From Gamarada debralockiae (lineage: Eukaryota; Ascomycota; Leotiomycetes; Helotiales; Hyphodiscaceae): a stretch of DNA of 64,000 nt. Under the pieces are notes generated by a model. It saw only the letters and a list, made by a program, of their open reading frames with translations. It did no database searches and was not told the DNA's origin. Position 1 is the first letter of the stretch, and each line of letters starts with the position of its first letter. The DNA is taken from the NCBI GenBank assembly GCA_002803225.1, contig NXFV01000321.1:55345-119344 (forward strand), given 5' to 3'. A program made the translations under genes and the position numbers. Positions 22,818-34,060 of the stretch are shown here, one piece after another.

Positions 22818-23220
22818 ATGGAGCGCATACTACCGACAGTGGAGACCGAAACGACAACACAGCAGGACTTTGACATCACGCATATCAAGCAACCATATCA
22901 TGCAGTTGAGAATGAAACAGCCCTTCAAGAATTCCACCTGTTCCCTCGACTCCGGAAGAGATTCGAGTCATGATATGGAGATTATGCCGTTCCACGGAAC
23001 TCATAGGCTTCCTTGGAGGTGATATGTCACCTTCTACTATCCTTTTGCTAAACACCCTCGCGTCAACAGAGGAAGCCGCAGAGAGAGACACAGAGACTAC
23101 CGCCATCTCGTTGATAGGCCAACACGGTGCTGTGCGGTCCTTCGTCCCGTATCAATCTTCATCGATATCACAAAGGATGTGCTCTTCTTCACATCTAACA
23201 AGCTTACCTGCCGTAGTAAG
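22818..23220 (+). pseudogene. Relic of a 2EXR-domain gene
   Basis: Starting at ATG 22818, the frame reaches ALQEFHLFPRL, which is followed in another frame by PEEIRVMIWRLCRS. Together they form the FxxFPxLPxEIRxxIW signature of the fungal 2EXR domain. A third frame carries PRVNRGSRRERHRDYRH and then VSIFIDITKDVLFFTSNK, corresponding to the VNRESRxxAxxxY and FxxDTLYF parts of the same domain. The pieces are in the correct order but need at least two frame changes, so the gene is dead. The function of intact 2EXR proteins is unknown. Confidence 0.6.
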
Positions 23221-24704
23221 TAATTATCGGGGCAATCGACTCCACCTCCGGTTCATGTACAAGAGCTCTAGCACAAAAATTCTTCAAAGGGAATACCTCC
23301 GAGTTCAAACCTGTGATACTCAACTTGGCTCTCGGTTCTCTCTTTCCCCGTTGAGTAAATGCTAATTCGGATATCGCAGTCCGCGAAATGATGACTGGGC
23401 TGATATAGTTGGATCGCTGAGTATTGAAGACGCTATGCGCTTAGGGTCCTGGGAAAGGAGGAGAATGCTACCATCTTTACAAAATTCTGTCTTAGAAATT
23501 TCGACATTTTCTGTAAGTCATGACTGAGGAGCAAAAAATTTCCTAATCCGGACTGTTTCTGGAGTCGTGACTCTTGCAACATATCTCGGGACTCTGGAAC
23601 ATTCCCAATGAAGTAATTGCTGACTTTGCCGTTTTGTAGTGGCACCAGGGATTGACAAGTCTGTCCGGACACTCGAATAATTCGCACCCGTATTTTCTCT
23701 ACCAGCCACATCAACTAAATAATTGAAAGTAGATGGAAGTGTAGAGCAAATTGCAATGAATAATTCTCTCAATTCAGAATTTTTAATTTGTATTGTGTTG
23801 AAAAGTTAAAAATGGGGCTGTTACTTTTTAAGTGTCCGGGAAGACTTGTCAGCCCCTGGTGTGGGAACCAGAAGAAGACGGCCAAATTTGGCGGAGAAGC
23901 CTTTTTCCTGCTTAAGCCAACTATCAATACAACGGACTGAAAGGTGTACGAACACGTTGAGGGGCTTTTTCAAGAAGAACATGAGAAGCATCTCCCAGCA
24001 GTTGACTTTCAAACCCCAGAAATAATCATTGACGCTCGATTTGGGAATCTCAGGGAGAGATTGAGAGCCAGCGGACTTTTTAGATCGGGGGTTTTCTGAC
24101 TGGCTGTGGACTTCCATTGGCAAATGGAAATCGAACCTGAAGAGTGTTGGGGAGCGCACGTGATGAAGGTTTCGGCTGGGTCTTAAATCCGGCCTCGTAG
24201 GCGTTCAAATTCAAACGTCACTTTATTATGTGCTGTATATACAACGTTCAACGCATCCCTTACTCCTCATCCTCGGCGAGGCCGTGTATTTTAATGGCAC
24301 AGACTTCAGACTCAGTCGGGTTTATCCGGTTCCGACTTCAGCCATGATAGGTGCTGGCTAAATGCCGGGTTCTTGACCTGCAGCAGTGGTCTGTCAAAGT
24401 TTCTAGCGTGGTCAGCGACTGGACGGAAAATGTCCACCCTTCTTCTACCTGCCAGAAAAGATAACATCGCATACCCATCCCATTTCGGGCTGCAACACGC
24501 TGTTAAAGTCTCGAATGATCCGTCCTCTGCCCTGTTATCTCATACATCATCCTCGGCTTCACCCTTGCTTGTGGAAGATGACTAAATCAGCAATGCCGTC
24601 AGTGGAAGTGTGGTTGAAGATTTCTTCAATTGCCTCCGGTTTCTTGTCAGTGCAAGAGCGCATAGAGTCTGTTATTTTTCATTCCTTCTGTGCATTTCTT
24701 AATC
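23221..24704. other. Gene-poor region
   Basis: Open frames on the minus strand (23433-24159) show no family resemblance and unusual composition; they are not called. No repeat structure was noticed. Confidence 0.4.
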
Positions 24705-25613
24705 ATGATAGAACTACGAGACAGAATATCGGCCATGGAGGCCGCGCTGCGGAACCTGGACGAGTTGGACATAGGAGGATCGAACACGCCTGTACGCCAC
24801 AGCCTCGACCATCGATTCGACAAAACCGCCCCAGAAGTGGACGCCGCGCCTGCTCCCACTCCAGCGCAAGAAAAATTGAACCCGTTTGACTCCTCTCCCG
24901 CGAAAGCCCAACACTACGACAGCATTGCAGCGGCATATGGGCTGGGCATACTTGACGAGGAAGACTTCACAGAATACACTGTCTATGATGCGTTCGTAAC
25001 GAATCTCCGCATTTGCCCCGTGAACTTGACGGATACTGGCCGCTTCTATTACGTCGAACACCGCTTCTTCCTACCACATGTCCCAGGGGTGATTTTGCGA
25101 TCGGGCACAGATAAGAAGGGGAAGAGTCTTGGGGTCGCGCATATACCGCTGGCGGGGGTCAATACAATCGGCATTGGAGACTTTGAAAAGAATCCTCAAG
25201 GGGTAATTTGGGAGAAGATGGGAAACAAGGGGTTCTGGACACACATGAAGTACGAGTTTGAGCACGAGATACCCAATGGACAGCGGAGGACTTTTAACTG
25301 GATCAGGACAAGAAACAACATAATGGATGATCAAGGCGATTTAGTACTGGTCGAAGAAGGAAGGGAGGACTTAATATTGGCCGAATACTTGGGGAAGGGA
25401 CTGTTGAAGTGGAAGAAGCGGGGTAGACTGAGGATCAGGGTCGCAGAACTTTTTGGCGACACGTGGGAACTGATTGTGCTATTGTCTTGGGCGTCAGTTA
25501 TTGAGGTTCGTACTCTCCAAATGCTGGGAAGACATGACTAACTTTTGAAACAGTTGTCGAGACGCAGAGCAAGGATTCGACGATATTCACCAACTCATCT
25601 AATTGGAGTATGA
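24705..25613 (+). CDS. Hypothetical protein, 286 aa, possibly tubby/LURP-like
   Basis: Exons 24705-25505 and 25554-25613 join in phase 0 (donor GTTCGT, acceptor AACAG). The N-terminal 80 residues are low complexity with AAPAPTPAQEKLNPF; the remainder is compact, with strands such as FVTNLRICPVNLTDTGRFYY, then FFLPHVPGVILRSGTDKKG, then GDLVLVEEGREDLILAEYL, and a hydrophobic helix near the end (TWELIVLLSWASVIE) followed by a basic tail. The alternation of beta strands ending in one long hydrophobic helix recalls the tubby-like/LURP-one fold, but this is shape only and no catalytic residues are evident. The first ATG in good context (ATGATAGAA) was taken. Confidence 0.6.
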
Positions 25614-25932
25614 TCCCTACATTACAGCGCTGGTGTTCTGGAGTCTGGCACATCAAATGCTGTTCGATATACATAATTTTCGCTATATATAGATTTAATA
25701 GACCAGATAATTCAAAGCAAGGTGACAACTCTAAGCTCCGCTCTTTTGGGAAGCTCACTACGCCAGTACTTCAAAGCCCACATACAGCCAATTCTTTCGA
25801 ATGCGCTTTCCTCAAGATGGGATTTCCGCAAGACTATGCAATGATGTCCTTCAAGATCAGACATTCCCGGCTTAGGTTTTTCACCATGAGCTACAAGGAG
25901 AGCCTACAGAGGCTCGCCGTCTACCAGTTCTG

Positions 25933-27520
25933 TTACCCTGCCTTCAACAACATCACAATCAAACATCTACCAATGGGTGCTGCGTTGACCGTGTCTCCAA
26001 GGAAAATAGGGGCAAGTAGCCCCCGCACCTTGAGATATCCTGACCGTACTGGTCCATATGGATTGGCACCAACTGGCACACAAGTCGCTTCTAGGACCTC
26101 CAGATCTGGAACCAATATGAAGTTATAGGATCTTCCAGGCAGTGCAATAAACACCACTTCCGCCGGCAAAAGAAGTCCACGACCAGCTTGGGGCGTAGTA
26201 CTTCCCATGCCCGTGACTTACCAAAGCAGCTCGATTGGCATGCTTGGAAATCATACGTCAAAGCAAACTCAGCGGAAGTTCGCCCCCTCCACAGCCCAGG
26301 CCAAAAGTCTCCACTCTGACCCTCTTAACACTGCCGCCATACTGGACATGGCATGCAGTCTATTCGTTTCGTAAGTGAGACTGCAATCCGTGAACAGTAC
26401 AGCGAAATTTGGCCAGCGGAAACGGTCTTCCCAGTCTACTCTGTCTGCTGACAAGGATTTGGTCGAATATTGTATCATGCGTTTGCACGCGCACAGCTGC
26501 ATGATCGCAGCGGAACTCTCGATTTCCTCGGCATTCGCATTGGATATAGGTTGGGCAATTGAAAGCCAATTCGGCCACAGTGTAATGGAGAGCTCTTGGG
26601 GCAAGAGATTGCTCTTGGATGACCCAGCCTCGGGTATCGGTTTGCTTTCATAGAATTCGCTGATGGCCCCGATATGGGCGAAGCCATGCCCAGCCATGGG
26701 ATGGGGAGAGTCACGGATATGTACGTCGCTGTTTCCTGAACATTTCACATGCGCGATATCGAGATTGCGCCGACGGTCACCTGCTATGAAACTACCTCCA
26801 CTGCTATCAACTGCTCCATCAGCAGCAATACAGACAAGGCAGTTGCGATACACAGGCCCCGCTCTCGCAGCTCCCTTTCTCCAGTCTTCTGCAGAATCTT
26901 GAATGATGCATAATGAGTCGATCCAGATATCTTGGATTCCGAGTCTTCTCGTTATTGTCATTGCATCCTGGAATGTCTTTGGGAGTGCTGAAAAAGGAAT
27001 TTCTCTCTGGCGTTGTTCAAAAGTTGTCAAGTCGTTGTCATTGGGATCTTGCCTCCCCAGCAGTGGCTCAAAGTAGTGTACGGAGCTCTTTTTCCTTGGA
27101 GACGTAGAGATATGGGTCTGTGGTGCCTGATCCGACGTGGATAACTCTGGTGGATAATGGCGTATGGCACGAAGGAAGATATTCTTTGTGGTCCTTGATG
27201 CAATCTTGATCCACGATGCTGCAAACTCAAAGCATTCATCGGACGATGAATCCAATGAGACCTCCCTAGCAGGTCTCATTATAAGCCATGGTGAAGGAGA
27301 ACCTATGGAGACCTCCAACTTAGCCCGTACCCATGGGATGGTATCAGGGTAGCACATACCGTCAAGTGTGAAGAATTCAACATTCTAAACACCGTGCTTG
27401 TGGCAATCTCAATCTTCAAAGTGCCAGTTCGAGTGCCCATACATTCTACCTTTTTAACATCAGTGTCCCGAATGCAGCAACTAAAGCGTCTCTGAAGAAA
27501 GCGCATGTTTCGCAAACCGC
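25933..27520 (-). pseudogene. HET-domain (heterokaryon incompatibility) gene, inactivated
   Basis: On the minus strand the HET signature is present in three frames. VEFFTLD is followed by an intron (27303-27359), then SPSPWLIMRPAREVSLDSSS and ECFEFAASWI. In the next frame comes VIHVGSGTTDPYLYVSKEKE, in a second PYTTLSHCWGGKIPMTTT (27027-27082), and in a third EIPFSALPKTFQDAMTITRR and DIWIDSLCIIQDSAEDW. A later part carries CSLTYETNRLHAMSSMAAVL, then in another frame GDFWPGLWRG, and the extreme C-terminus VLEATCVPVGANPYGP appears in a separate frame near 26130. Everything is collinear with a standard HET protein of about 650 residues, but at least four frame changes disrupt it. Intact HET proteins trigger cell death after fusion of unlike hyphae. 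Confidence 0.78.
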
Positions 27521-28416
27521 GACATTTAAGCCGCTAAGAATGTCTTCAAGTATGATGTTGATGAATGGCTTGAGTCCTCTAGGCTTCACAGAGGAAATGG
27601 CTGAGGTTCCGTCGTATCCTGCTAAGTTCCGAGACCGAGCTACTGCTCATAACATGGTGTGAGAGTGTTGCAGTATTTGCAAGGTCCAATTTTACCTTGG
27701 GCACCAGAATGCAGCAGGAACGGATGAGGGACGGTATTCAACTTTGATTTTGACGCCAGATTTTGCTGTAAAGAGGTCCACAAAATCTACAGACGTCTTG
27801 CAACCTTGGGAGCCGAGTTTAATACTAAGCTATTGCCACCCGGTCGATTGCTGTCACCAATCCGCCAGGATTTTGTTGTCAGGTGGGTGGGCGGTGGATT
27901 ACAGCTATCTTCTAATCGGTTGACGACTTGATGGTGCAGATTGTCGAAGAGGCGGAATTTCGAGTCGTGAGCACTTGAAGCCATTCTTTATTGTTGCTCG
28001 ATCCTCGCACAGCATGCACACCCGACCCGAAATCCTATGTTTATCTTCTGAGTATGAACATAAGATTTCAGGAACGACTGCAAAGCGGCACAGCCAATGG
28101 TTCTGGTTCGCGGCTACACTCTCCTGTGATTGAAAGTCTCCCTTTCACCACGCTATGACTTTACCGTCGCGCAAAAGCGATGGTCCAGAGCAAAATCCTC
28201 TAGAGGCTACAAGCGCTAAGTAGAGACAAACGTAACAACGAAGCATTGATAGTGGCAGGCTGCAATCTCTATATGTTTATTTGTGCTGACGGCGCAATGA
28301 AATAGTGAGATCTAGACATTAGCTTCCTCATTTTTTCCTCCGCAACGAGCCCGGTTACTGCTGAACTCTTTGGAAACTCCATACGCACACAGCAGCGCCA
28401 CAGTGCATAGTGACCT
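27521..28416. other. Region upstream of the HET relic
   Basis: The N-terminal end of the HET gene may extend into this stretch (a minus-strand frame at 27787-27984 begins MASSAHDSKFRLFDNLHHQV), but no joined frame was found. Otherwise nothing is seen. Confidence 0.35.
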
Positions 28417-29517
28417 TTAATCCCTTCCATAATTTTCTCCAATCGTTCTGATGCTGGCATTAGAATTGACCATTCGCACATCACACAATTTTGGCACCAA
28501 TTTAATCAGGTCTTCAATCAGCTCCGGCACCAACTCCCTAGACCTCCCTAACCCCCCCTCTAAGTCTACAATCCTTTCATTCTTTTCTTCCACCTTCTTT
28601 GCAGTTTTGTCTCTATTCAGCCTCAATACTTTCCGATCTTGTTGCATCGTGAGCACGGCTTTATCCCTGAAATGCCGTAGCTCTCCTTGCAGGGCTTCTG
28701 GTGTCATTTGAATCAACTCGTTGTACCTGTTCTCGAAAGCTTTGATTTCGGCTTCCTTCTTATCGAGATCCTCTTCATAGCCTTGTAGAGTCTCGATGTC
28801 TCGGGGAATAGAGCGCTTGAAATCCTCTATATTTTGAAAATAAGCGGGAAGATTTTCTAGCAACTCTTTGACGGAGGTATGAGCGATGTTGAGTTGATCC
28901 GGTAGCAAAGTAATCGCCCGTAGCACACTATCTTGCTTTTCACGAGCTTTCTTTCTCATTAATTGATTGTTTTGCTGCTCAAGCAACATGAGCTGCATGT
29001 GGTAGTCTTGCAATGTGTAATTTCCACCCCCTCCAACAGTACTACGGTCACCATCGTGATTCATCGTAACGACTGGACAATCTGGCTGTCTAGCAAGGAC
29101 TATTTCTTGATCTTCTTGGCAGGTCGATATCGGGACGGACATGTTGTGATAGTTGGTGATGGGGCCCTGGCCAGTGTTTCCATTGACAGGGGTTTGCGAG
29201 TCCTGCCTACCAGCAGACTCGTGAACAACGGTGCCAGACAGCTCTTCTTCTTCTCGGTGAGGCTGGCCAGTCATCATTAAACTTTTCCTATTTTGTTGCT
29301 CACTTAAATAAACGTCGTAGTCATGCATGTAAAGTGCACGATCGTCGCTCAGTAGTGGAAGCTTGCCGGTGAACTTCGGATCGCCACCTGGAATAGGCTC
29401 TAAGATACATTCAAGACTGGCCTTCGATCGTTTAGTGTTTTCGGGCTCAGAATTATCAATATGGTTATCAAGCTGATCTTCGGAGCCTCGCTTTCTGGGT
29501 CGAGAGGGTGAATCCAT
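28417..29517 (-). CDS. Coiled-coil hypothetical protein, 366 aa
   Basis: A single uninterrupted exon. The N-terminus is basic and could be a nuclear localisation signal (RPRKRGSEDQ and ENTKRSKAS). The middle contains TLQDYHMQLMLLEQQNNQLM followed by KKAREKQDS, a motif that recurs in otherwise unrelated fungal proteins. The C-terminal half (residues about 225-345) is a long amphipathic helix rich in Glu, Lys and Leu, predicted by eye to form a coiled coil. No enzymatic motif is present. The gene is tail-to-tail with no neighbour and lies next to an inverted-repeat element. A structural or chromatin-associated role is possible but unproven. Confidence 0.65.
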   Translation of the reverse strand: MDSPSRPRKRGSEDQLDNHIDNSEPENTKRSKASLECILEPIPGGDPKFTGKLPLLSDDRALYMHDYDVYLSEQQNRKSLMMTGQPHREEEELSGTVVHESAGRQDSQTPVNGNTGQGPITNYHNMSVPISTCQEDQEIVLARQPDCPVVTMNHDGDRSTVGGGGNYTLQDYHMQLMLLEQQNNQLMRKKAREKQDSVLRAITLLPDQLNIAHTSVKELLENLPAYFQNIEDFKRSIPRDIETLQGYEEDLDKKEAEIKAFENRYNELIQMTPEALQGELRHFRDKAVLTMQQDRKVLRLNRDKTAKKVEEKNERIVDLEGGLGRSRELVPELIEDLIKLVPKLCDVRMVNSNASIRTIGENYGRD

Positions 29518-29787
29518 CTAGTTTCGATTGCGGGGGCGGGCGCGAGGCTGAAGGAGGTCTTGGGGACAAAAGTTCGATTTTGGGCCGAGGGAAATGTCGG
29601 ATAGTGACGTAGCTCGCCCTCGGCACTGGGGTAGAGTTGAGATGTTCTGTTGAGGATGTTGTTTGCCTAGGTTTATTTCGAGGTTGTCTAGCACGCTTCC
29701 TGCTGTGTAACTCCAAAACCATCACACCACACACAGCACAGGGGGGCGCCCTATGTTTCATTTAGCGAGATGATGAAGCCTTACTTC

Positions 29788-30238
29788 TAGGGCTCCTATT
29801 TGAATTTGAATAAACAAATAATGCATGAATTAAATGAATTTGGATTTATCTGAATCATTCAAGTACCATGCATGAATCCCAAATATTTTGTGAATTAGGG
29901 GGTCTTACTATGAATTTGAAGAACGATATCACGTGACAACGGCCTGAACACTAAGTTTTAGCAGCTTGAAAATACCTTTTTAGGGTGCCTTTTAATTAAA
30001 ATATTGTCCTTTTAAACCGATTAGGGCATTATAAATACAAAATTGTCAGTTTAGGAGTGTTTTTTTAACTTGCAGGGCAAATTTTAGCCATTCACCTCCC
30101 AGGTGACTTTATTCATTTAAATCATGAATTAAATCATGAATTTTTGATCATTTTCATTATATAATAAAGCCTCGGAAGATATTTGAATTTGAATGATGAA
30201 TTGGGAAAAATATGTGAATCATTCATATCGGAGCCCTA
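29788..30238. mobile_element. AT-rich element with short inverted ends (TAGGGCTCC)
   Basis: The left end is TAGGGCTCCTATTTGAATTTG and the right end, reverse complemented, is TAGGGCTCCGATATGAATGA. Further GAATTTGAAT and ATGAATTxAA motifs recur on both sides internally. The 451-base length, AT content and absence of coding frame fit a MITE; a TAGGG terminus is seen in hAT-type elements, but no 8-base target duplication was found. Confidence 0.45.
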
Positions 30239-30401
30239 ATCTCAACCACTGACCATCCTTCAATATCATGTAAAAATTTTCTTGTACATATATTTGTAAA
30301 TCTTCTCTCTCGATCCTTCAACTTTCTATGTCAATAAGAGCTTGTTCCACAACTAACCTCAAGAAAGCAGATACCAAAAAACCGCAATATCAAAGAACAC
30401 A

Positions 30402-31568
30402 ATGTCGGAGCGGACCCAGCAACTCGTCGCTGCTAGCCAACCTCAAATCACCTTGGCCACTCGCTCAGAGATAGAAAATAACAGAGTCGGGGCGAAACTC
30501 GATCTACAGCCAAGAAAAGATGCACAGTTATAATGAATGATACCAACAATAGAGACATATTTATACCAAGGATTTTAATAAGGGAAAGAGTCATGGCTAT
30601 AATGAGGGCTATAGCCAAGGAATAATATATAGCTACACAGAAGTACTACTAAGGGAAGAAGCAAAAGTCATTGCGTTAGTTATATAGGAGAGAATACAGT
30701 GAAGCAGAACAATATAAGACAATGACTAGCTACCTAAAATTTATTCTTACGGAACGAAATCGCCCTAGATATAACGCCTTGCATTTCACTAAATAGAATG
30801 CTAGGTACACTAGAGGATATAGTGCAAGAGAACCAGAGCATTTATAATGAGTTAGCTAAGAAGAAAAAGACGATCAGCAATCATTATATAATTCCGAGAA
30901 GCAAGCGGATTAAGAACTAAGTCCCAAAAGCATAGAAACGACCAATGGTAGATAACAAATTGATCAAGGATATAGATGTAGACCCAAGGGATGAGGCTGA
31001 AAGCTGGGAAGATTAAGAGGCAAAGAAGACCACTTACAGATACGCTATTCGTAGTTGGAAGACTACCTTGGATTTCCATGCTGAGCTTATTCCCAACGCC
31101 GCATCATTCTGGGGCCAGCCTGTCTTTGAGATAGTCATCAGAGTAAGTCACGCTTGCAGGAACACCCAAAACCGATTAAGCAGCTAACAGTGCCTCCTTA
31201 GCGCCAATTGCAACTTTCCTACATGGGCCTTTACTATCCTGACACCATCCCTCCTCAAGTCACTGAGGCAGGCATCTTGGCAGTCTATGTTACAATCTAC
31301 GAAGATGCGAGCGCGGGGGAGACTGCCATATGCGGCAGTGAATTGGGAATGGCAGGTCCCTAGACTTGTCGAGAGATTACATGAGATGGATACCCGTGGT
31401 AATGAGGAGGAGCTTGTTGAATTCTTTGCTGGGCGGCTTGAGTACTTTACGACTACCATACACTATCTTTTCGGGGAGTTTCGTTTGACGGAAGAGGCTC
31501 GCGAGGCTTTCTTCACTGGTGCCAGAGAGGCTCTGTTGTTGGAAGAAGGTGGTTTGAAGAAACCTTGA
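30402..31568 (+). pseudogene. Decayed lineage-specific gene
   Basis: ATG 30402 opens 43 codons (MSERTQQLVAASQPQITLAT). A shifted frame continues HSYNE, stop, YQQ, stop, RHIYTKDFNK and SHGYNEGYSQG, where the stops lie at TGA/TAG positions expected for Gly/Arg codons, in line with G-to-A mutation. From about 31030 a frame reads TTYRYAIRSWKTTLDFHAEL and FWGQPVFEIVIR, followed by an intron (31143-31199) and QLQLSYMGLYYPDTIPPQV. A one-base frame change near GGGGG 31315-31319 leads to LPYAAVNWEWQVPRLVERLH and a final helical segment to TGA 31566-31568. The pieces are collinear and protein-like but cannot be translated through. No family function is known to me. Confidence 0.45.
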
Positions 31569-31829
31569 AAGCTTCTATGGATTGGGGGATTTGTTGATGT
31601 GCCATAATATTGATGGGTTGAGAGGACATATTGCGGGAAGTCAGTGGGAAGCGTTTCGATGCCCTTCGTGGTACTTGAATGACGCCGAGTTAAATCTCTG
31701 CTTGCTACTAGAGGGCCATTCCCTAGACACGAACTTTGCGTCCGAGAACAGGACATTGGACGACTTGTGCTTAGTAAATAATTTGTATTTGTAAAATTCT
31801 ATTCTACTGTGTGGCCTTCTCGAGTAACA

Positions 31830-32824
31830 TCATTGATTCTGGCGACCATCTTGTTGCTGCTTCTCATCCTGCTTCTCATCCTGCTCCTCATCCTGCTCCT
31901 CATCCTGCTCCTCATCCTGCTCCTCATCCTGCTTCTTGGCCTCATTTGCCAGCCATTCCTCGTCACTTTCGTCCATATAATAGGGATCGTATCGGCTGTC
32001 CGAAAATCTCATATCAGGAGTGCCGACGCAACGTGGCACTACCCCGAAATTAGTAGGAGATAGCATGCTTGAGAACTTTGTTTTACCTTTGCAGCCCCAC
32101 CACTTCATATTGTTCTCTTCAATATCCTTTTCAGTCATATGGCTCGTGTCCTTAATTAATTTTTCGAGGGCGCTGCCGGGTTTTGCGATACTGAGCGGCA
32201 TCGAATTGCGACGTGCAGTTCTAGGAGCAGGAGCTGGAGCTGGAGCTGGAGCAGGACCATCTTGTTGCTGCTTCTCATCTTGCTTCTTGGCCTCATTTGC
32301 GAACCATTCCTCGTCACTTTCGTCCATATAGTAGGGACCGTCTCGGCTGTCCGCAAATATCATGTCAGGAGTACCGACGCAAGGTGGCACTACCCCGAAA
32401 TTAGTAGGACATAGCATGCTGGAGAACTTTGTTTTACTTTTGAAGCCCCACAACTTCATATTTCTCTCTTCAATATCTTTTTCAGTCATATGGCTCCTGT
32501 CCTTAATTAATTTTTCGAGGGCGCTGCCGGGTTTTGCGATACTGAGCGGCATCGGATGGTAACGTGCAGTTCTAGGAGCTGGAGCTGGAGCTGGAGTAGA
32601 GCTGGAGCTGCCTGGATTTGAGATTTCGTGGCCATTTTCTTGTCCGGTGATCTTTGGCGGAGATTGTATGGGCCCGCTCGGAATTCTTTACAAGGCGAGC
32701 GCCTGAATGGGGAGAACTTCTTGTGGTGAAGTGGAGATATGATGAACGGAGGAGTGCCAACAGGTGTTTTGCTTACACCGCGGTCCCGATTTGGTGTGAC
32801 TGGTCGTCGTGGTGATTCAGACAT
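31830..32824 (-). CDS. Repeat-built hypothetical protein, frame broken at a Pro-Ala microrepeat
   Basis: ATG 32824 opens a basic, Pro/Arg-rich N-terminus (MSESPRRPVTPNRDRG, then FSPFRRSPCKEF). At an imperfect GCTCCA repeat (about 32574-32611) the frame becomes out of phase with the main body, which runs from about 32600 to the stop at 31830. The body consists of two copies of a 117-residue unit (351 bases; MPLSIAKPGSALEKLIKD, SHMTEKDIEE, TKFSSML, YYMDESDEEW), about 85 percent alike by eye, joined by an Ala-Pro spacer. The second copy ends in a 12-base repeat encoding DEEQ six times. No intron restores the N-terminal frame; slippage in the microrepeat is the likely cause. Translation could also begin at MPLSIAK, leaving a 240-residue acidic protein. 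Function unknown. Confidence 0.5.
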
Positions 32825-33129
32825 CGTGAAGGCTGATGGAGCTTTATGTATTGACGAACGTAAAGGTTCGAGCTTGTGGGATTTACAGTTACGTGATATG
32901 ACTGTTGTCTAGCACCAGCGTCACTGATTACTCATTCCAACCGCGCTTTCGAGGGGTTTAATTGATACATTCACGATCCAGTTTGAGTAGTCCATTTTGA
33001 CAAGAATCGACGCATCCGAACGGTATCCAACCATCCAAACGATATTGTTTCTTCTTCTCAAAGACCTATTATGGTCCGCATCCCTAGCTCCATCCAGCTT
33101 CCTCCATACAACAATGAATGCAGCCTTCT

Positions 33130-34060
33130 CTATTCCATACCGTCAGATGACCCCTTCCACGCCTCCAGCCAACTTTTCAAGTTATCGTCAAAAAATTCCA
33201 TGTGCTTTCCTCCGTCTACACATATTTCCAGGAGAGTCTCCTCTGAATCGATGATGTTGAGGCTGTACAGGTGCGCAAAGTGTACATAGTCTTTACCCCA
33301 TGCAGTAAAATGAGACATCTTGTCGCGGGATTCATCTTCCATCGTAGGAATGATATGCTTGAACATGTTGGCATATGAACCGATAAAAGGCATCCCAGTG
33401 TTTAACGTCAACATTCATGTAGGACGAAACCTCTGGATTCGTTGTCATGATGAAAAGTAGCCATGCACTGAAGTAGAAGTCGTGTTCCTCTCCACCATAT
33501 ATGGGGTACGCCTGCCGAAATCGTTCGTAGGTGGCTTCTGTAACTACCTTTGAACCGTTAGCTTGGCCGTATATAGCTATCCAGGGAACTCATTCCTTCC
33601 TCATACTCTCCTCCGTCATAGGCTCATCCGCCAGATGCTGCTGCCGTTCTGCATCTTCATCTTCCTTTTTTTGGAAGCCTCTCTTCCTGCCAGCCATTCC
33701 GCCCGTACCGACATTCGTTCTTCGAATCTGTATCCAATATGAATCAGCAAAATCCACGGTCAGAATGTGATCCACTTACCTCCGTCTCTCCAGCCCCTAC
33801 CGATCCTCCGTGCCCCTCATGTTGTCCAGACATATCCTCTCCCGTTGCGACACTTTCCTTCGATATGATCTTCTCTTTCTCTTTAGGCCGGAATCTTTCG
33901 TGTCAGTACCGATCATACTAGCAATATTTTGGTAGACACATACTGTGAGGGACGACTGTTGACTACCCGCTCGAGTCTTACGGAAGGCGTGCCACAGAAA
34001 CCTTTCTCTAGAGTGACGTTGGCTGTGCTTCTTGCAATTGTCTGAAATTCTAGAACTAGA
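33130..34060 (-). pseudogene. Probable broken hypothetical gene
   Basis: Minus strand. An upstream segment reads KEKEKIISKESVATGEDMSG and GSVGAGETE, followed by a good intron (GTAAGTGG to ATACAG) and RRTNVGTGGMAGRKRGFQKK. This frame meets TGA at about 33590 and continues without it as ATYERFRQAYPIYGGEEHDF and WLLFIMTTNPEVSSYMNVDV. A frame change then leads to DKMSHFTAWGKDYVHFAHLY and the end KHMEFFDDNLKSWLEAWKGS. The N-terminal frame upstream of 33930 is uncertain. The helical, acidic C-terminal half looks like a real protein but one stop and one frame change remain. No known family. Confidence 0.4.

Noticed and set aside
23433..24159. Three minus-strand frames of 84-112 residues
   Set aside because: Composition is not coding-like and no motif or splice structure is present.
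25610..26128. Plus-strand 172-residue frame
   Set aside because: Shadow of the C-terminal end of the HET pseudogene on the other strand.
31809..32562. Plus-strand Leu- or Pro-rich frames, including a poly-LL(I/L) stretch
   Set aside because: Antisense readings of the DEEQ minisatellite and Ala-Pro repeat.
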